From Prunus persica (taxonomy: Eukaryota; Streptophyta; Magnoliopsida; Rosales; Rosaceae): DNA of 64,000 nucleotides. The translations under genes were made by a program, and so were the position numbers. The stretch's first letter is position 1; each line of letters opens with the position of its first letter. The stretch is from positions 18,636,676-18,700,675 of the forward strand of contig NC_034011.1 in assembly GCF_000346465.2 (NCBI RefSeq), written 5' to 3'. Positions 32,701-44,752 of this stretch are shown in pieces. A model generated the notes under the pieces. It was given only the letters and a program-made list of their open reading frames with translations. It did not search any database and was not told the origin of the DNA.

Positions 32701-34085
32701 AATAAGGTTATTCTGGTACAGGCTCAACCTTGAAAGAGAAGAGCAAGTTCCAACATCAGAACTTATGGTGCATTGAAATCGATTGGATCCCAAAATCAAC
32801 TTCCTTAACTACTTTCCTTGGCAAAGATTTGGACGGATTTTACATGTGAAAATATTATTGGTAAAATCTAACAGCGACAAGCTGATGTTAATCCCTAAAC
32901 TTTGAGGTATAACTCCAAAAAATAGGTTGTTGAACAATCTTATAAATTTTAGCTGCTTCAGCTTAATCACCACTACAGGCAACTCCCCAATGATGCTATA
33001 TATTATTGAACACAAGGATATGCTGAAGACTTTGAAGCTTCCATATGCTGACTGGATTTCACCAGTTAAATGATTTTGAGGAAAGTGCATAGCTCTGAGG
33101 TACTTCAGTTGGCCAAAGGAAGATGGAATACTCCATTCTAAATTGCTACCTTCAGCAAGAAAATGTGTTAAATTACTATAGTCCAATCCTTGATGGAAGA
33201 CCTCCACTAAACTTATTGCTGGACAAATCCATTGAGTTTAACTTCTTGGAATTACCTGAACCCAAAGGAATGCTACCCTCAAGACTATTTATAGCTATAT
33301 CTAGATCTACTAGGTTCTCAAGGTTGTTTATACTCTTAAGAAGCTCTTCTGTCAACTCGTTGTGACCCAAAACCAACTCCTCCAATTTACTACAGTTTCC
33401 AATGGATGAAGGAATCACTCCTGAAAACTGATTCTTATATAAAGACAGTTGCACAAGCTCGCTCAAATTCCCAATATTTCCAGGGATGGAACCATTCAGC
33501 CTGTTAATACCCAAAGTTTGAGGTATAACTCCAAAAAACAGGTTGTTGTGCAATGATATATATTTTAGCTACTTCATCTCGGTCATCTCTCAAGACAGCT
33601 CCCTAGTGAGGCTATTATTGAACACAAGGATCTGCTTAAGACTTCGAAGCTTCCATATGCTAATTGATATTTCACCAGTTAAATAATTTCGTTGTAGCTG
33701 CAGAGTTGTAAGGTACTTCAGATGGCCAAAGGAAGATGGAATACTCCCTTCTAAATTGCTACTCACAGCAGAAAATCGTGTTAACGTACTACAATTTCCA
33801 AGCCCTAATAGAAGAACTCCACTAAACTTATTGTATGACAAATCCAAGTAGTTGAACTATTCACATGTAGAAAGACCAGGTTCTCAAAGTTGTTCAAACT
33901 CTTAAGAAGCTCTGCTATCAACTAGTTCTAAGACAAATACAACTCCTGCAACTTACTACAGTTTCCAATAGTTGAAGGAATCTCTCTTGAAAACTGATTC
34001 TTATATAACGACAGATGCATAAGCTTACTCAAATTTCCAACATTTCTAGGGATGTAACCATTCAAACTGTTAATACCCAAATTTA
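29725..34085 (-). pseudogene. PEPR-like receptor pseudogene (LRR and TM, no kinase)
   Basis: Reading the minus strand: LRR blocks lie at 34085-32645, the TM side at 30592-29725, with a 2 kb element between. Recognisable pieces include GNLSKLMHLSLYKNQFSREIPS, IPSSFGHLKYLTTLQLQRN, VDVSDNNFTGAVPETLMKLL, SFLGNPYICVSYLSSCGSTC and the membrane segment ALGSSLLVVSMLYGLVYVFLL. The sequence breaks off right after the juxtamembrane KKTKQEFEVV, where the 28481-29724 block begins. The LRR part is a mosaic: text for the same repeats appears twice (about 32880-33515 and 33515-34085), as expected from unequal recombination between LRR modules. There are many stops and frameshifts. It is not a functional gene. 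Confidence 0.88.
30593..32644. mobile_element. GGGCC-rich hAT-like TIR element with four internal tandem repeats
   Basis: Begins TAGGCATGTAAA and ends TTTACAGGCCTA, inverted termini. It sits inside the LRR pseudogene, splitting a codon run that is continuous in the intact genes (CTCATTGTTGCTGATGTCC). Flanks GATGCTGA and GCTGCTAT fit an eroded 8-bp target duplication of GTTGCTGA. The interior has four tandem units of about 430-458 bp, starting near 30938, 31371, 31800 and 32258 (AAATATGCTTTGCC ... GGGCTTTTATAGGGCTTAA). No ORF. hAT is inferred from the 8-bp duplication and the TAGG...GTAAA ends. Confidence 0.75.
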
Positions 34086-34199
34086 CATAGGTCTTGGAGT
34101 GTTTGCACACAACACCTTCCTTATTTATGGGTGGAAAGTGTCATCCTCTCACGTTGGTAGTGCATTTACCCTAAACCCTAAATCATTTCTCATGTCATT

Positions 34200-34625
34200 T
34201 CTCAAGGGATGAAAAATGGAGATTCATTTCCCATGTTTGGTAATATGAGGAAAATAACCAAGAAATACCACTTTATTTCCTTTTACATGTTTGGTTTTTG
34301 TAAGAATGCAAAACAAAGTTTGTTTAATTTTTCAATTATACCTATATGAAATCAAATAAAAAAAGAATGCATTTAATGCAATATTGTAATTCTAAATTGT
34401 TAATGGGGATAATATGGTCATGAAAAATGTGCATTTAATATTAACTCATTTTCCCAAACTTTTCCATGATGAGGAAAACAAAACCCAAGAGGGGAGGAGG
34501 GCTTCACTTTCCCCATACTTTCCCATGTGCAAGGTAATGATTTTTCATGCCCGGACTTACCAAACATAGGAAAACAATTAATTTTCCGTTCCCAAGCCTC
34601 CTTTCCCATGAACCAAACGGGGCCT
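34200..34625. mobile_element. MITE-like element, same family as 37182-37671, inverted
   Basis: Shares, in reverse orientation, blocks such as CATTTCCCATGTTTGG, GTGGTATTTC-type and CATGAAAAATG with the element at 37182-37671, and ends AACCAAACGGGGCCTAA. The left end is not defined. Confidence 0.6.
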
Positions 34626-34631
34626 AAATGA

Positions 34632-34706
34632 TGACACATGTCCCATAGTTAGCCTTAATGAACTTTTATGTGAGAATAAATAAGGTTAATTATGGGACAC
34701 GTGTCA
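34632..34706. repeat. 75-bp hairpin (foldback MITE candidate)
   Basis: Arms 34632-34657 (TGACACATGTCCCATAGTTAG...) and 34681-34706 pair over 26 bp with a few mismatches around a 23-bp loop. Confidence 0.7.
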
Positions 34707-35154
34707 CCTTTTAAGGGTAGTGATGAGCATACACCTTTTGTTAATGTGGTGAGCCAAAATGCTCCCTCTCATAAGATGCATTTAGGGAATCACATGACAA
34801 GGACCCACCCAATCAACCACCTCATCAGCCTCCAGTCAAGCCCAACCAAGTTACAATCTTTTTCGGCCCTAGGGTTTGTCGGACCAGGCCAACCCTATCT
34901 TAAATATGATAAGCCTTAGGCCCAAACCAAGGGCCTAAAATTTTAGGGCTCATGGGCACGCCATGGGCCATGCCTATATGGCCCTATTCAATGAGTCACT
35001 TATAAAAATATTAAATGCAATCATAATTAATGAAATACAAAATCTTATGCATGAGATTATAATGTCAAGATTGTGCTTTGAAACACCAAAAAAAAACAAT
35101 AAACCAACTTTTCTATCTCACCTACTATAATATCGGGTTGAGCCAGCCCATAAC

Positions 35155-36734
35155 CAGGGGCGGCTCTGGGGTGGTGCAAGTGATGCCACCACACAGGGCC
35201 CCCGATTCTTAAGGGTCCCCAAAAAAAAATTCTTTATATTATATATATATATTAATATTATATGAATCGTAAGTGATAAAAGAAAGAAGAACTCATCTTC
35301 TTTCTTTTTTGATTACCTTCCTCGCGTATGTATAAGACCGAATCCATTCGATTTCCTGAAGAGGAGTTCCCTGTGTCAGTGTTGTTCAAAGTTTCCCTTT
35401 CTTTCCCTCGGGAAATCGACTAAGAGATACAGTCTTGGCTCAGTCAATCAATCACTACTATAAAAAAAAAATCTATATAGTATAGCGTCTGGATATTTGC
35501 ACAACAGCGTGTTCAGGGGAGTTGGTTGAAGCGCAAATCTATTTCGCAAAAGGGTCAGAGTGGAAGCTTAACACCAAAATAAAAAAGGTTTTCTCCTCCA
35601 AGAAAAGAATTTTCTTCATTCAAAACAAAACGAAAAAAACTTCATGGCTTCTTCTTTATCTTAAACTCTGATTTTCTAGTAAGTAATCATCATTGTTCAT
35701 CAATTTCTCTTTGGTTCTTTTTTTCAATCCTTTGACAATTTCTGTTATTATTTCAATTTCAGGAATTTGAACACCAAAAATAGAAAACCCTAATTCTTGA
35801 ATTCATAAAGACCACTCAAAATCAAATAGTCAGAGTCAAATCTAAATTCAAATTCAGGTATGTATCTAAATTTCAATCTATTCTATATATTACATGACTT
35901 ATTTTATTAAATTATTATCATGTTGATGATTGGTAATATGAGAATATAGTTTGTAGAAATATTTATCTATTTCTTGCTGGGGTTTTCTCCCAAGTTATAG
36001 GGTTTTGGAATTTTTCTTTGTAATCTAAACATGCCACATACTAGAAAATATGTTTCTGGATATACAAAACGGCTTAGAAAAAGAAAAATCGAGGAAATGA
36101 CTCAATCTCAAAGAGGAGCTCTTGATAGATTCATTGTTAGAGAATCACATGCTACAATTGATGAAAATATTTTCAATGAACAAGAACAAGATGATGTTGA
36201 GGAATTGCAAGATATTGAAAACAATATGGATGAATGTGTGGGTAATGCTGAGCAGAATGAGAATGATGACAATGAAAATGTTGATATTGATGATCACAAT
36301 GAAGATGTTGAAGATGTAGACATAGAAAATCATAACAATGAGAACGTCACTGATTTATTCAATGAAGAACCAAGCCAGTCCATTCCTTTGGATATTTATG
36401 ATCCAAGAAATTGGGATAATATTGATCCCAATTCCGTGACCTATTAGTGGAAAAAGGTCATGTAAGAGATCTATTAATAGGAAAAGGTCCTAAAGATCAT
36501 TTGCATAGTCGTTTCTCTTCAACATTTTACACTCGTTATTTGCCAAATGGAGAGCAAATTAAGTTATGACATATTTATTACATTAAGTTATAAAAAAATG
36601 ATGAATTTTAGTTATAAAAAAAATTGTTTATAACATTAAGTTATGACAAATTTTTATAGTATTTTTGTATTAGATTATGTGAGTCCCTAATTTTAGTTTC
36701 GCATAGGACCCTCAAAATCTCAAGGACGGCCCTG
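35155..36734 (+). mobile_element. degenerate hAT transposon
   Basis: Terminal inverted repeats CAGGGGCGGCTCTGG and CAAGGACGGCCCTG, with an 8-bp target duplication CCCATAAC / CTCCTAAC (6 of 8 match). It holds the N-terminal part of a hAT transposase gene and is much shorter than a full element, so it is an internally deleted copy. A (TA)n tract lies near 35240. Confidence 0.8.
36031..36447 (+). pseudogene. N-terminal fragment of a ZMYM1-like hAT transposase
   Basis: 138 codons: a basic start (YTKRLRKRKIEEMTQSQRGA, LDRFIV), a long Asp/Glu/Asn-rich stretch, then PLDIYDPRNWDNIDP. This is the layout of the N-terminus of plant hAT transposases of the TTF/zinc-finger MYM type. After VTY* the following DNA still codes RDLLVEKG in the next frame, so a frameshift at about 36435-36445 ended the frame. 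Everything after about 36560 (TTF finger, DUF4371, catalytic and dimerisation domains) is missing. Confidence 0.75.
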
Positions 36735-36803
36735 CTCCTAACCCAAAAAATAGGGTCAGGCTCGGCCTAGCCCATTGTGCTAGAGCCTTTTTACAGGCCT
36801 AAT

Positions 36804-37075
36804 AAAGGCCTTAGTAAAGTGGAAATAGCATTTACAATCTTCGGGTCTTCATTATTCGTTGTTTTGTGCTTTATGGACTGGTTTATATGTTCGTATTGCG
36901 CTAAAAGACCAAGAAGGAAGTAATGGAGTAATGGAAGCTACATAAAATCTTAGTGGTAAATATATCATTGGGAAAGCCCATGGAACTGTCTATAAGGCCT
37001 CTTTGGCTCCAAACAAAGATGCTTGTATTTGCAGGGCATGAAGGAAGGGGTTCGAGCATGGTTAAAGAAATTCAA
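36804..37075 (+). pseudogene. PEPR-like kinase fragment A (plus strand)
   Basis: Matches the reverse of 42220-42530 in the intact gene: membrane segment text (GTCTTCATTATTCGTTGTTTTGTGC), then the Gly-rich loop region (ATCATTGGGAAAG, GCCTCTTTGGCTCC) and VFAGHE. It ends abruptly at GAAATTCAA. Frames are broken and the strand is opposite to the intact genes. Confidence 0.8.
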
Positions 37076-37181
37076 GCCCATGCCCTATCTAGTTATGGGG
37101 CTTTTTCGCCCTAAGGTTTGAATGGGCCGAGCCGGGCCAACTTAATCTTAAATATGGTAAGCTCATGCCTACTCAACGGTC

Positions 37182-37671
37182 TAAGGCCCCATTAGGTTCA
37201 TGGGAAATGAGGATTAGAATGGGAAATCAATTGTTGTCCCATGTTTGCTAAGTCCATGCATGGGAAATTGTTGCTTTGCACATAAGAAATTAAGGGGAAA
37301 ATGAAACCTTTCCTCCCCCCTCTTCCTGGGTTTTGTTTTCCTCCCCATGGAAAAGTTTAAGAAAAGTAGCCAACATTAAATACGCATTTTTCATGACCAT
37401 ATTGTCCTTACTAACAATTTAGAATTACAATATAATATTAGACGCATTTTTTTATTTATTTGATTTTATATGGGTATAAATGAAAATTTAAACAAAATTT
37501 GTTTTACATTCCTACATAAACCAAACATGTGAAAGGAAATAAAGTGGTATTTCTTGATTACTTTCCTAGAATTACCAAACATGAGAAATGAATCTCCATT
37601 TCCCATCCTTTGGGAAATGACATGGAAAGTGATTTCCCCTCAAATCCGTTCCGTTAACCAAATGGGGCTTA
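37182..37671. mobile_element. 490-bp MITE with TAAGGCCCCATT termini
   Basis: Ends TAAGGCCCCATTAGGTT and AACCAAATGGGGCTTA are inverted copies. Non-coding, A/T-rich centre. An inverted relative lies at 34200-34625. The termini resemble PIF/Harbinger or hAT MITEs and I do not choose between them. Confidence 0.7.
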
Positions 37672-37910
37672 AAAGTTTCGAACTCTTGGGCAGGCCAATG
37701 GGCCCATCCTATATGGCCCTATTAAATGAGTCACTTATAAAAAAAAAATTAAATGCAATCACAATGAATTAAATGTAATCATAATTAATACTAGTTTTCT
37801 TTTATAATAATACTAATTGATTATTAATATTCATATTGGATGAGTCATTAATTTCTTTTAAATCTTTTAGTTCAATGAAAGGGTAATTAACATTAATTAT
37901 ATATATATAC

Positions 37911-38091
37911 AGTCCCGATCTCTTGGACCACAGGAGTCCAAGAGATTGTGGTCACCCGCCGTTGGATATTAATCTAATGGTTCAAGAAAGTTTTTTAAAA
38001 TGAGTGCAAGAGTGAGTGAACCATTGAATTTACATCCAACGGTGAGTGACCACAAATCTCTTGAACCCCTGTAGTCTAATAGATCAGGACT
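37911..38091. mobile_element. 181-bp MITE between TA repeats
   Basis: Inverted termini AGTCCCGATC and GATCAGGACT (9 of 10 pair). The subterminal parts also pair (CTCTTGGACC...CAGG with CCTGTAG...). Both flanks are (TA)n tracts, so a TA duplication cannot be told from the microsatellite. Confidence 0.75.
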
Positions 38092-38293
38092 ATATATATA
38101 TATATATATATATATTATCTATTAACTTAATTATCGGGTTTGGCCGGGCTGCCCATGGGCTTAAAACTTAAGGCCCATGCCCTACCCACTACACAACTGG
38201 TTGGATAACATCGGGCCAAGCTAGCCCATAGCCATAATAATTGGGCGGGGCTTGGGCTCGCCCATCGGACTTGGATCGTTTTTACAAGCCTAG

Positions 38294-38660
38294 TAAAGGG
38301 GAAATCGCATTTACACCCTTGGGGTCTTCAGGAACTCGAGGTCTTTGCTCAAGACGAGCTGTCTTCCTTACTGAATGAAATAATAAAGGCTACAAAAAAT
38401 CTTAATGATCAATATATCATTGGGAAAGAAGCCCATGGAACTATCTATGAAGCCTCTTTGGCTCAAGACAAAGATTATACTATCAAAAAGCTTGTATTTG
38501 CAGGGCAATAAGAAGACTTATTGTTAAGAAATGACCACGATTTAATCTTGTATAGGTACATATAAAATGGGAGCCTTCAAGGTGTTGTACATGAAATTAA
38601 ACTCCCACAATATGCTGAGTGGACTGTCAGCTACTACATGATAACACATAAAGGTGGTGG
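38294..38660 (+). pseudogene. PEPR-like kinase fragment B (plus strand)
   Basis: Covers the juxtamembrane and N-lobe of the kinase: AAAAATCTTAATGATCAATA (NLNDQY), ATCATTGGGAAAGAAGCCCATG (IIGKEAHG, the second Gly of GKGAHG lost), LVFAGQ then a stop, and a degraded YRYI.NGSLQ region. A deletion joins GGGGTCTTCA to GAACTCGAG, removing the membrane segment. Same orientation and same left neighbour as fragment A. Confidence 0.8.
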
Positions 38661-41405
38661 TCAGCATACTCTTTTGATTAATGTGGTGAGCAAAAATGCT
38701 CCCCTTACAGGATTACCTAAAATAAAGCTCGATTTAGATAAAAAGAGACATCACAAAAGATTTTCTTATCTATAAAATGACGAAACAAAACGTGTTTCAT
38801 AAGGTTTTGTTTCTTCTTTAAAGATGGAAAGGAACTTTAGCACCAGTTGCGAACAAAGTTAACTTTAATTTTGAATTTTTTGTTTAAAAATAAAATATCG
38901 CATGTGACTAATTTTTTTAATTTATATTTTGTACCTTTGGTAGTTGAGAATTAGACTTCAAGTGAAAAATAAAAGAATAATGCTAAACGAATCCTAAAAT
39001 TAACTGAGTATACTCTATTACAATACTATTTATTGAATTGCTAATTTATCCTAAGTGACAAAAAAAGACATATTGAATTGTAAAACAAATGTAACTTTAA
39101 TAAGTGCCCTACATACCATGTTCAATCCTAATCAAACGAAAGCGAAAAGTCATACTTCCAAAAACCTTAGAATTAACTCCAACAATTTATTTCATCGTTA
39201 TTTAGTAAATACAATGTGTATCTGATATGCAGACGAAAGCGCTAACCATGCAAATTTGTTACAGAATCAATTATATGTTCCATGTACTACTACCCAATTT
39301 TCATGCCAAGATATGAACACATGCTTATAAATTATAGTCTTTAGACACCCAAAGGAAAAATCTGTCCAAGTTTCATAGCACCCCATAAATACAAATCCTT
39401 ACAGCAATGCAATTATATGATGAAAAGCACCTAGTGTATAATCATTCTTCATTAATTATCTGGTACATATCATTGTACGGATCAACATGAGTTATGAGTG
39501 ACATGTGTCATGCAGGCTTATACTACTTCTGATCGCAGGTTTACCTATGTGAAGTAACTATGCAAAAACTAAATAAGTAAAATTACCAATGTTATTGTTG
39601 GAAGTCATATTTCCGTTTCCAGTGTATGCTTCTTAGCATCAACTACACAAAAATTGATCCACGGTTTGCAGGAATTTTCCTTACGAATCAGATAATTCAC
39701 TGCAAATCACCAACCATCCGCAGAGCACCAATTGGTCACACTCAACGGAATTATTTGGAAAGAAAAGTAGTAAATTAAAGCTGAAATTTCATGCCAACAT
39801 CAACATTCAAAATTTATGAGGCAAACAATCCAAAATTCAACAACAACAACAAAACAAAATTCAGAAAGGAAAATGAATTCATAAGCAGGGAAACGATGTA
39901 TGGGTTTGTTATTGTGTGTGATAGAGTGTATTATGGTGTCCCAATGATATTTTTGGTAGTTAAATAGGGTCTAAACCCCGTTTTATTTTGAAAGAGGGAT
40001 CAAAATTTAACACAAGGGATTGGCTTTTTGTGTGGGTGAGAAATCTTACATTCATGACTCTTTTGGCTTTGCTTTTGTGCTTTTGAGCATTTGCCCAAAT
40101 AAAATGCGGAAGGGTTATTGAGATTTATTTTTATTTTTTTTTTTTGGGTACAATGGAGGACCAAAGCCCAAAAATCACTTTTTAATTTTGGTCCTTAAAT
40201 CGGACAATAAAATTATCATTTGGGTCTCGGTTGTTTGCGAGAACTTATTATGAAGAAAGCATGCAAGCACTTGCAATTTCACATAAGTTTTGGCTTTGAA
40301 ACATCCCGGAGCCCATCTTGTGAAACATGCCATGTTTACATATCACCAACGAAGTTTTGAACTTCCATCATTTTTAGATCGACCATTTTGGAAAGAATCT
40401 TGATGTAAGATGGAAGAGGGATAGGATAATTGGCTTGCACCACAACTCAACAACATCACCATCACAATCAATCTCATAATGTTTTCCTCCACACCTCTGT
40501 TCTCTTTGAATTTTTTTGTTATTTGGAAGTTGAAAATGAAGATGTAAGATCCGTTTCTTTAACTAAATATGATACTGTGTGCGTGTATCTCATAAATTCT
40601 CGACAAGCAAATGGTCCTCAGCAAGCTCGAAACATTTTGAGAAGGGCTTATCATCAAACAGCATTATAGATATGGTAACAGTTGAGATGATCTTCAGAGG
40701 CTTAAACTTGTAAATGTGTGTGAACAATTTAGGTTGATCAAACATTTAGTAGACAATACAAACCAGTAATCAGTAGGATCCTACCCAATTTAAAAATGTC
40801 TGCACTTCAGGAAAGCTTGAAAAGATCCTCATCATTCATGTCTTAATGTCTCTAAACATTTTAACATTTAACAAGTGATCGCCCTAACCTCATAGACCTC
40901 AAGAAGTTATCTTTCTGACTCAAATCACTAATATGGTTATTATAATAAACTAAGAAAGCTATACTGCTGGCAAGCGAGCTAACTAGTGTAGCAAAAACTG
41001 CACAGGCAGGGGATCTTATCAGGGGTCAATAACAGGCCAGTATACGGTATACCAATACATTAGTTGTATAAATATAGATGCGCCAGAAATAAAATGCATC
41101 AGCAAAGTGGAATGTGCATAAGAGACATGAACTATCATATAATGGTCATTCATGAATGACGTACAGATGTTACGTATAGAAGCAACAAGCAACAGGCTAC
41201 AGAATGGGAATTTCCTATCTCAGCTCCCGAGCTGGGCAACTGACTTCAATGTTCCAGCAACTGTGTGTGTGAGAGATAGATAGGATGTTTTGAAGTCATT
41301 TCCCTCATAATTACATACGGATGCAACACTATCAAGTAGGACTAAACCTAGTGTACAGTAGAAAAAGCATACCAGTTAGAACAACCCATTCGGAAGATTC
41401 AAGAG
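38661..41405. other. spacer downstream of PEPR-like gene 1, no gene seen
   Basis: 38700-38940 repeats the AAGCTCGATTTAGATAAAAAGAG ... TTCTTTAAAGATGGAAAGG block seen at 46500 and 59570. 40380-40530 matches 54465-54600. 40671-41376 matches 4731-4962 and is the 3' flank of the gene. 38940-40380 is A/T-rich with no recognised element or ORF over 80 codons. A short CAACAACAACAACAA run lies near 39841. Confidence 0.55.
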
Positions 41406-44400
41406 CTAGCCTTTTATGCTTCTCACTTGGGGATTTGCATCTAATAATTGCTTCACAACATCTCTCATCGTCGGCCTCTTTCTAGGATCTTTATCAGTAC
41501 ATCTGAATGCCACCATAAGCACATCGACAACTTGGTCCATAATACATGAATCCAGAAATTCCTCCTTAAGGCTTGAATCAACAATTTGATGAATTTCTTC
41601 TGTGTTGCTCCACACTGACCTAACCCATCCTACAATGTCAGTTTGCTCCACAAATGATGGATCCAATGCCTTCTTTCTAGTTATCAGCTCAAGTAGAACA
41701 ACCCCATAACTGTACACATCAGATTCCACGCTCTTTGCTGGTCTAAATGCATTTTCTGTCACAAAATATGCCAAATACTTTAGTTCATTGTACACCTGAA
41801 TATAGAAACATTGTTGATGAAAATGAAACTAGAAGACTTACCTGGTGCAATATATCCAGTTGTTCCCACAACTGCAATGGACGTCGTTGATGCAGAAGAC
41901 TGATCCAGAAGTTTAGCAATACCAAAATCAGCAATATGAGGCTCCATATCAGCGTCTAAGAGGATGTTCATTGGTTTGACATCTCGATGAACTATAGGGG
42001 GGTCACAATCATAATGGAGATACTCCAACCCGTATGCAGTTCCAAGTGCTATCCTATAGCGGACACTCCACTCAAGAGTTGGTGGGGGTTTAATTTCATG
42101 CAAAACATCATTAAGGCTCCCATTTTGCATGTACCTATACAAGATTAAACCGTGGTCCTTTCTTAACCAGAAGTCTTCCAATTTAACCAGATTCCGATGC
42201 CTAATAGTCCCGAGGGTTTGAATTTCTCTAACCATGCTCAAACGCGTTCCTTCATGCCCCGCAAACAGAAGCTTCTTGACAGCATAATCTTTGTCTGGAG
42301 CCAAAGAGGCCTTATAGACAGTTCCATGGGCTCCTTTCCCAATGATATACTGACCATTAAGGTTCGCTGTAGCCTCCAATACTTTGTTGAGTAAGCCAGA
42401 TGGCCCCTCTTGAGCAGAGATCTCAAGTTCCTGCTTTGTCTTTTTGCGCAAGAGAAACATATAAACCAGTACATGAAGCACAAAAACAACAAATAATGAA
42501 GAACCTAGGGATATAAATGCAATTGCCACTTTACTAAGGCCTCTATGCTTGCTTGATTGACTGTTGCATGGCTTAAAACTGTTGTTTCTTCTTGCACAAG
42601 TTGAGCCACATGATGGAAGGTAATCGACACATAGGTAGGGATTGCCCAAAAATGATAATGGAGATGAGTTCAAAAGGTTCATCAATGTCTCTGGTACTGC
42701 ACCTGTGAAGTTATTGTCTGAAACATCAACCTCAATCAATGAATTGATATAATCAAGAGCTTTTAAAGTCCCTGTCAAATTGTTATGAGATAGATCTAGT
42801 CGTTGTAGTCTTGCCAACTTCCCCAGCTCTGAAGGAATCGGACCTGTCAATGCATTATTGCTAAGATTCAATGCATAAAACATACTAACCAATGCTCCAA
42901 TTGATGAGGGAATGGCACCTCCCAAAAAATTTCCACCAAGTTGTAGCTCTGAAAGCTTTTCAAACTCCGACAAGAAAGGTGGAACACCGCCAGTAAAACT
43001 GTTGTCACTTAAAATCAGCGTTGATAAACCTGTCCAACTTCTCAAACTCGATGGAATGGAGCCATTCAACAAATTTGATCCCACATCAAACTTATACATT
43101 TTGGTACAATTTGATAGGTGAGGAGGCAGAGGACCAACCAAATTGTTTTTGAAAAGAATCAAAGAACCAAGTTCTGCAAGACTCCCTAGTTCCTGGGGTA
43201 TAACTCCTGTTAAATTGTTCATGGACAAATTGATGGCTGTGAGATTGCTACAGTTTCCCAAGCTTGATGGAATTTCTCCACTAATCTCATTGTTGCTGAT
43301 GTCCATATATGAAAGGCTTGAATTTTTTGCAAACTGTGGAAGAGCCCCAATGAGTCTGTTCTGTTCCAGTTTCAACCTCCAAAGAGTAGAGCAATTTCCA
43401 ACATCAGAAGGTATGGTGCCTTGAAATCGATTGAAACCCAGATTCAACACCCTTAACTGCTTTCCATGGCAAAGATTTGGAGGGATTTTACCAGTGAACT
43501 TGTTATTGATAAAATCTAACTGCCACAAACTGCTGTTAATCCCCAAACTTTGAGGTATAACTCCAAAAAATAGGTTGTTGTACAATGATATATTTTTTAG
43601 TTGCTTCAGCTCAGTCATCACTTCAGGCAGCTCCCCAGTGAGGCTATTATTGTACACAAGGATATGCTGAAGACTTTGAATCTTCCATATGCTAACTGGA
43701 ATTTCACCAGTTAACCGGTTCTCAAATAATTCAAGGTCCTCTAATTGAGTCAGCATTCCCAATTCACTAGGAATTTCTCCCACTAGTTGGTTCTTATACA
43801 AGCGTAGTATCTTCAAGGATTCACACTTGCCAAGTTCAGGAGGTATTTTACCAGACAAATGATTTAGAGGAAGGTACAGGGTTGAAAGGTACTTGAGTTG
43901 GCCAAAGGAAGATGGAATAGTCCCCTCTAAATTACTACCCACAGCAGAAAATTGTGTTAAATTACTACAATTTCCAAGTCCTGGTGGAATACCTCCACTA
44001 AACTTATTGTATGACAAATCCAAGTAAATTAAATTCTTGCAAGTGCCTGAACCCAAAGGAATGCTACCCTCAAGACTATTTATAGCTACATCTAGATATA
44101 CCAGGTTCTGAAGGTTGTTCAGGCTCATAGGAAGCTCTCCTGTCAACTGGTTCCGACCCAAAAACAACTCCTGCAATTTACTACAGTTTCCAATGGATGA
44201 AGGAATCACTCCTGAAAACTGATTCTCATACAAATACAGATGCACAAGCTCACTCAGATTCCCAACATTTCCAGGGATGGAACCATTCAAATTGTTAGTA
44301 TACAGATGTACATAAGCTAAGGCAGGAATTGCAAACAAGGATTCAGGTATTGCACCAGAAAAGCCATTTTTATACAAGTCCAAGTTTTCAAGAAGACTAC

Positions 44401-44752
44401 AATTGGCCAATTCTTTTGGGATTTTGCCAGAAAAATTGTTGACACTCAAATCAAGAGTCTGCAAGTGCCTAAAGCTGCCAACTTCAGGTCCCAATTGACC
44501 AGAAATTCCATAACCAGTGAGGTTCAAGGTAACCACATTGTGGGCATTGTCACATTCTATTCCAACCCATTGGCATGGAGTGGCATCAGAAGCACTCCAG
44601 CTTGAGGATATGGAAGCAGGGACAGACGTCCAATGCTTGGAGAGTGACAATAAAGCCAACCCATCAGAGCTCAAACTAGATACAGTAGATATGGACACAG
44701 AGAAGCACAGCAACAGCAACAACAAGAAGAAATTGAACAGATAAAGCTGCAT
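41406..44752 (-). CDS. PEPR1/2-like: PEPR-type LRR receptor-like kinase, gene 1
   Basis: CDS is the complement of join(41406-41755, 41842-44752): 1086 residues and one 86-bp GT-AG intron (41756-41841) that splits the Glu codon of the kinase APE motif. Order: signal peptide (about 1-27, FFLLLLLLCFSVSIS), LRR N-terminal cap with CQWVGIEC, about 26 LRRs to residue about 710, a Cys-rich cap (CVDYLPSCGSTC), a membrane helix about 741-766, then a Ser/Thr kinase about 796-1075. Kinase: Gly loop GKGAHG, Lys in YAVKKL, HRDVKPMN (RD type) near 921, DFG near 941, then SDVYSYGVVLLEL and RPTMRDV. PEPR1/PEPR2 bind plant elicitor peptides at the plasma membrane and, with BAK1, activate immune signalling; ligand specificity here is inferred from the family. 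No defect is seen. Confidence 0.92.

Larger units (their letters stand above)
34840..36803. mobile_element. second GGGCC-rich TIR element, split by a nested hAT
   Basis: Ends TTTTTACAGGCCTA like the element at 30593-32644. Its body (GGACCAGGCCAACCCTATCTTAAATATG, CACTTATAAAA, TGCAATCATAATTAAT) matches 37080-38293. It is interrupted by a 1.58 kb hAT at 35155-36734. The left end is approximate. Confidence 0.6.
37080..38293. mobile_element. third GGGCC-rich TIR element
   Basis: Similar to 34840-36803 and ending TTTTTACAAGCCTA just before kinase fragment B. It contains two smaller nested elements (37182-37671 and 37911-38091). The left end is approximate. Confidence 0.55.

Noticed and set aside
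43143..43424. Plus-strand frames over both receptor genes (also 56366-56932, 57545-57730)
   Set aside because: They recur at matching places in both paralogues because the LRR codons are periodic; shadows of the minus-strand genes.
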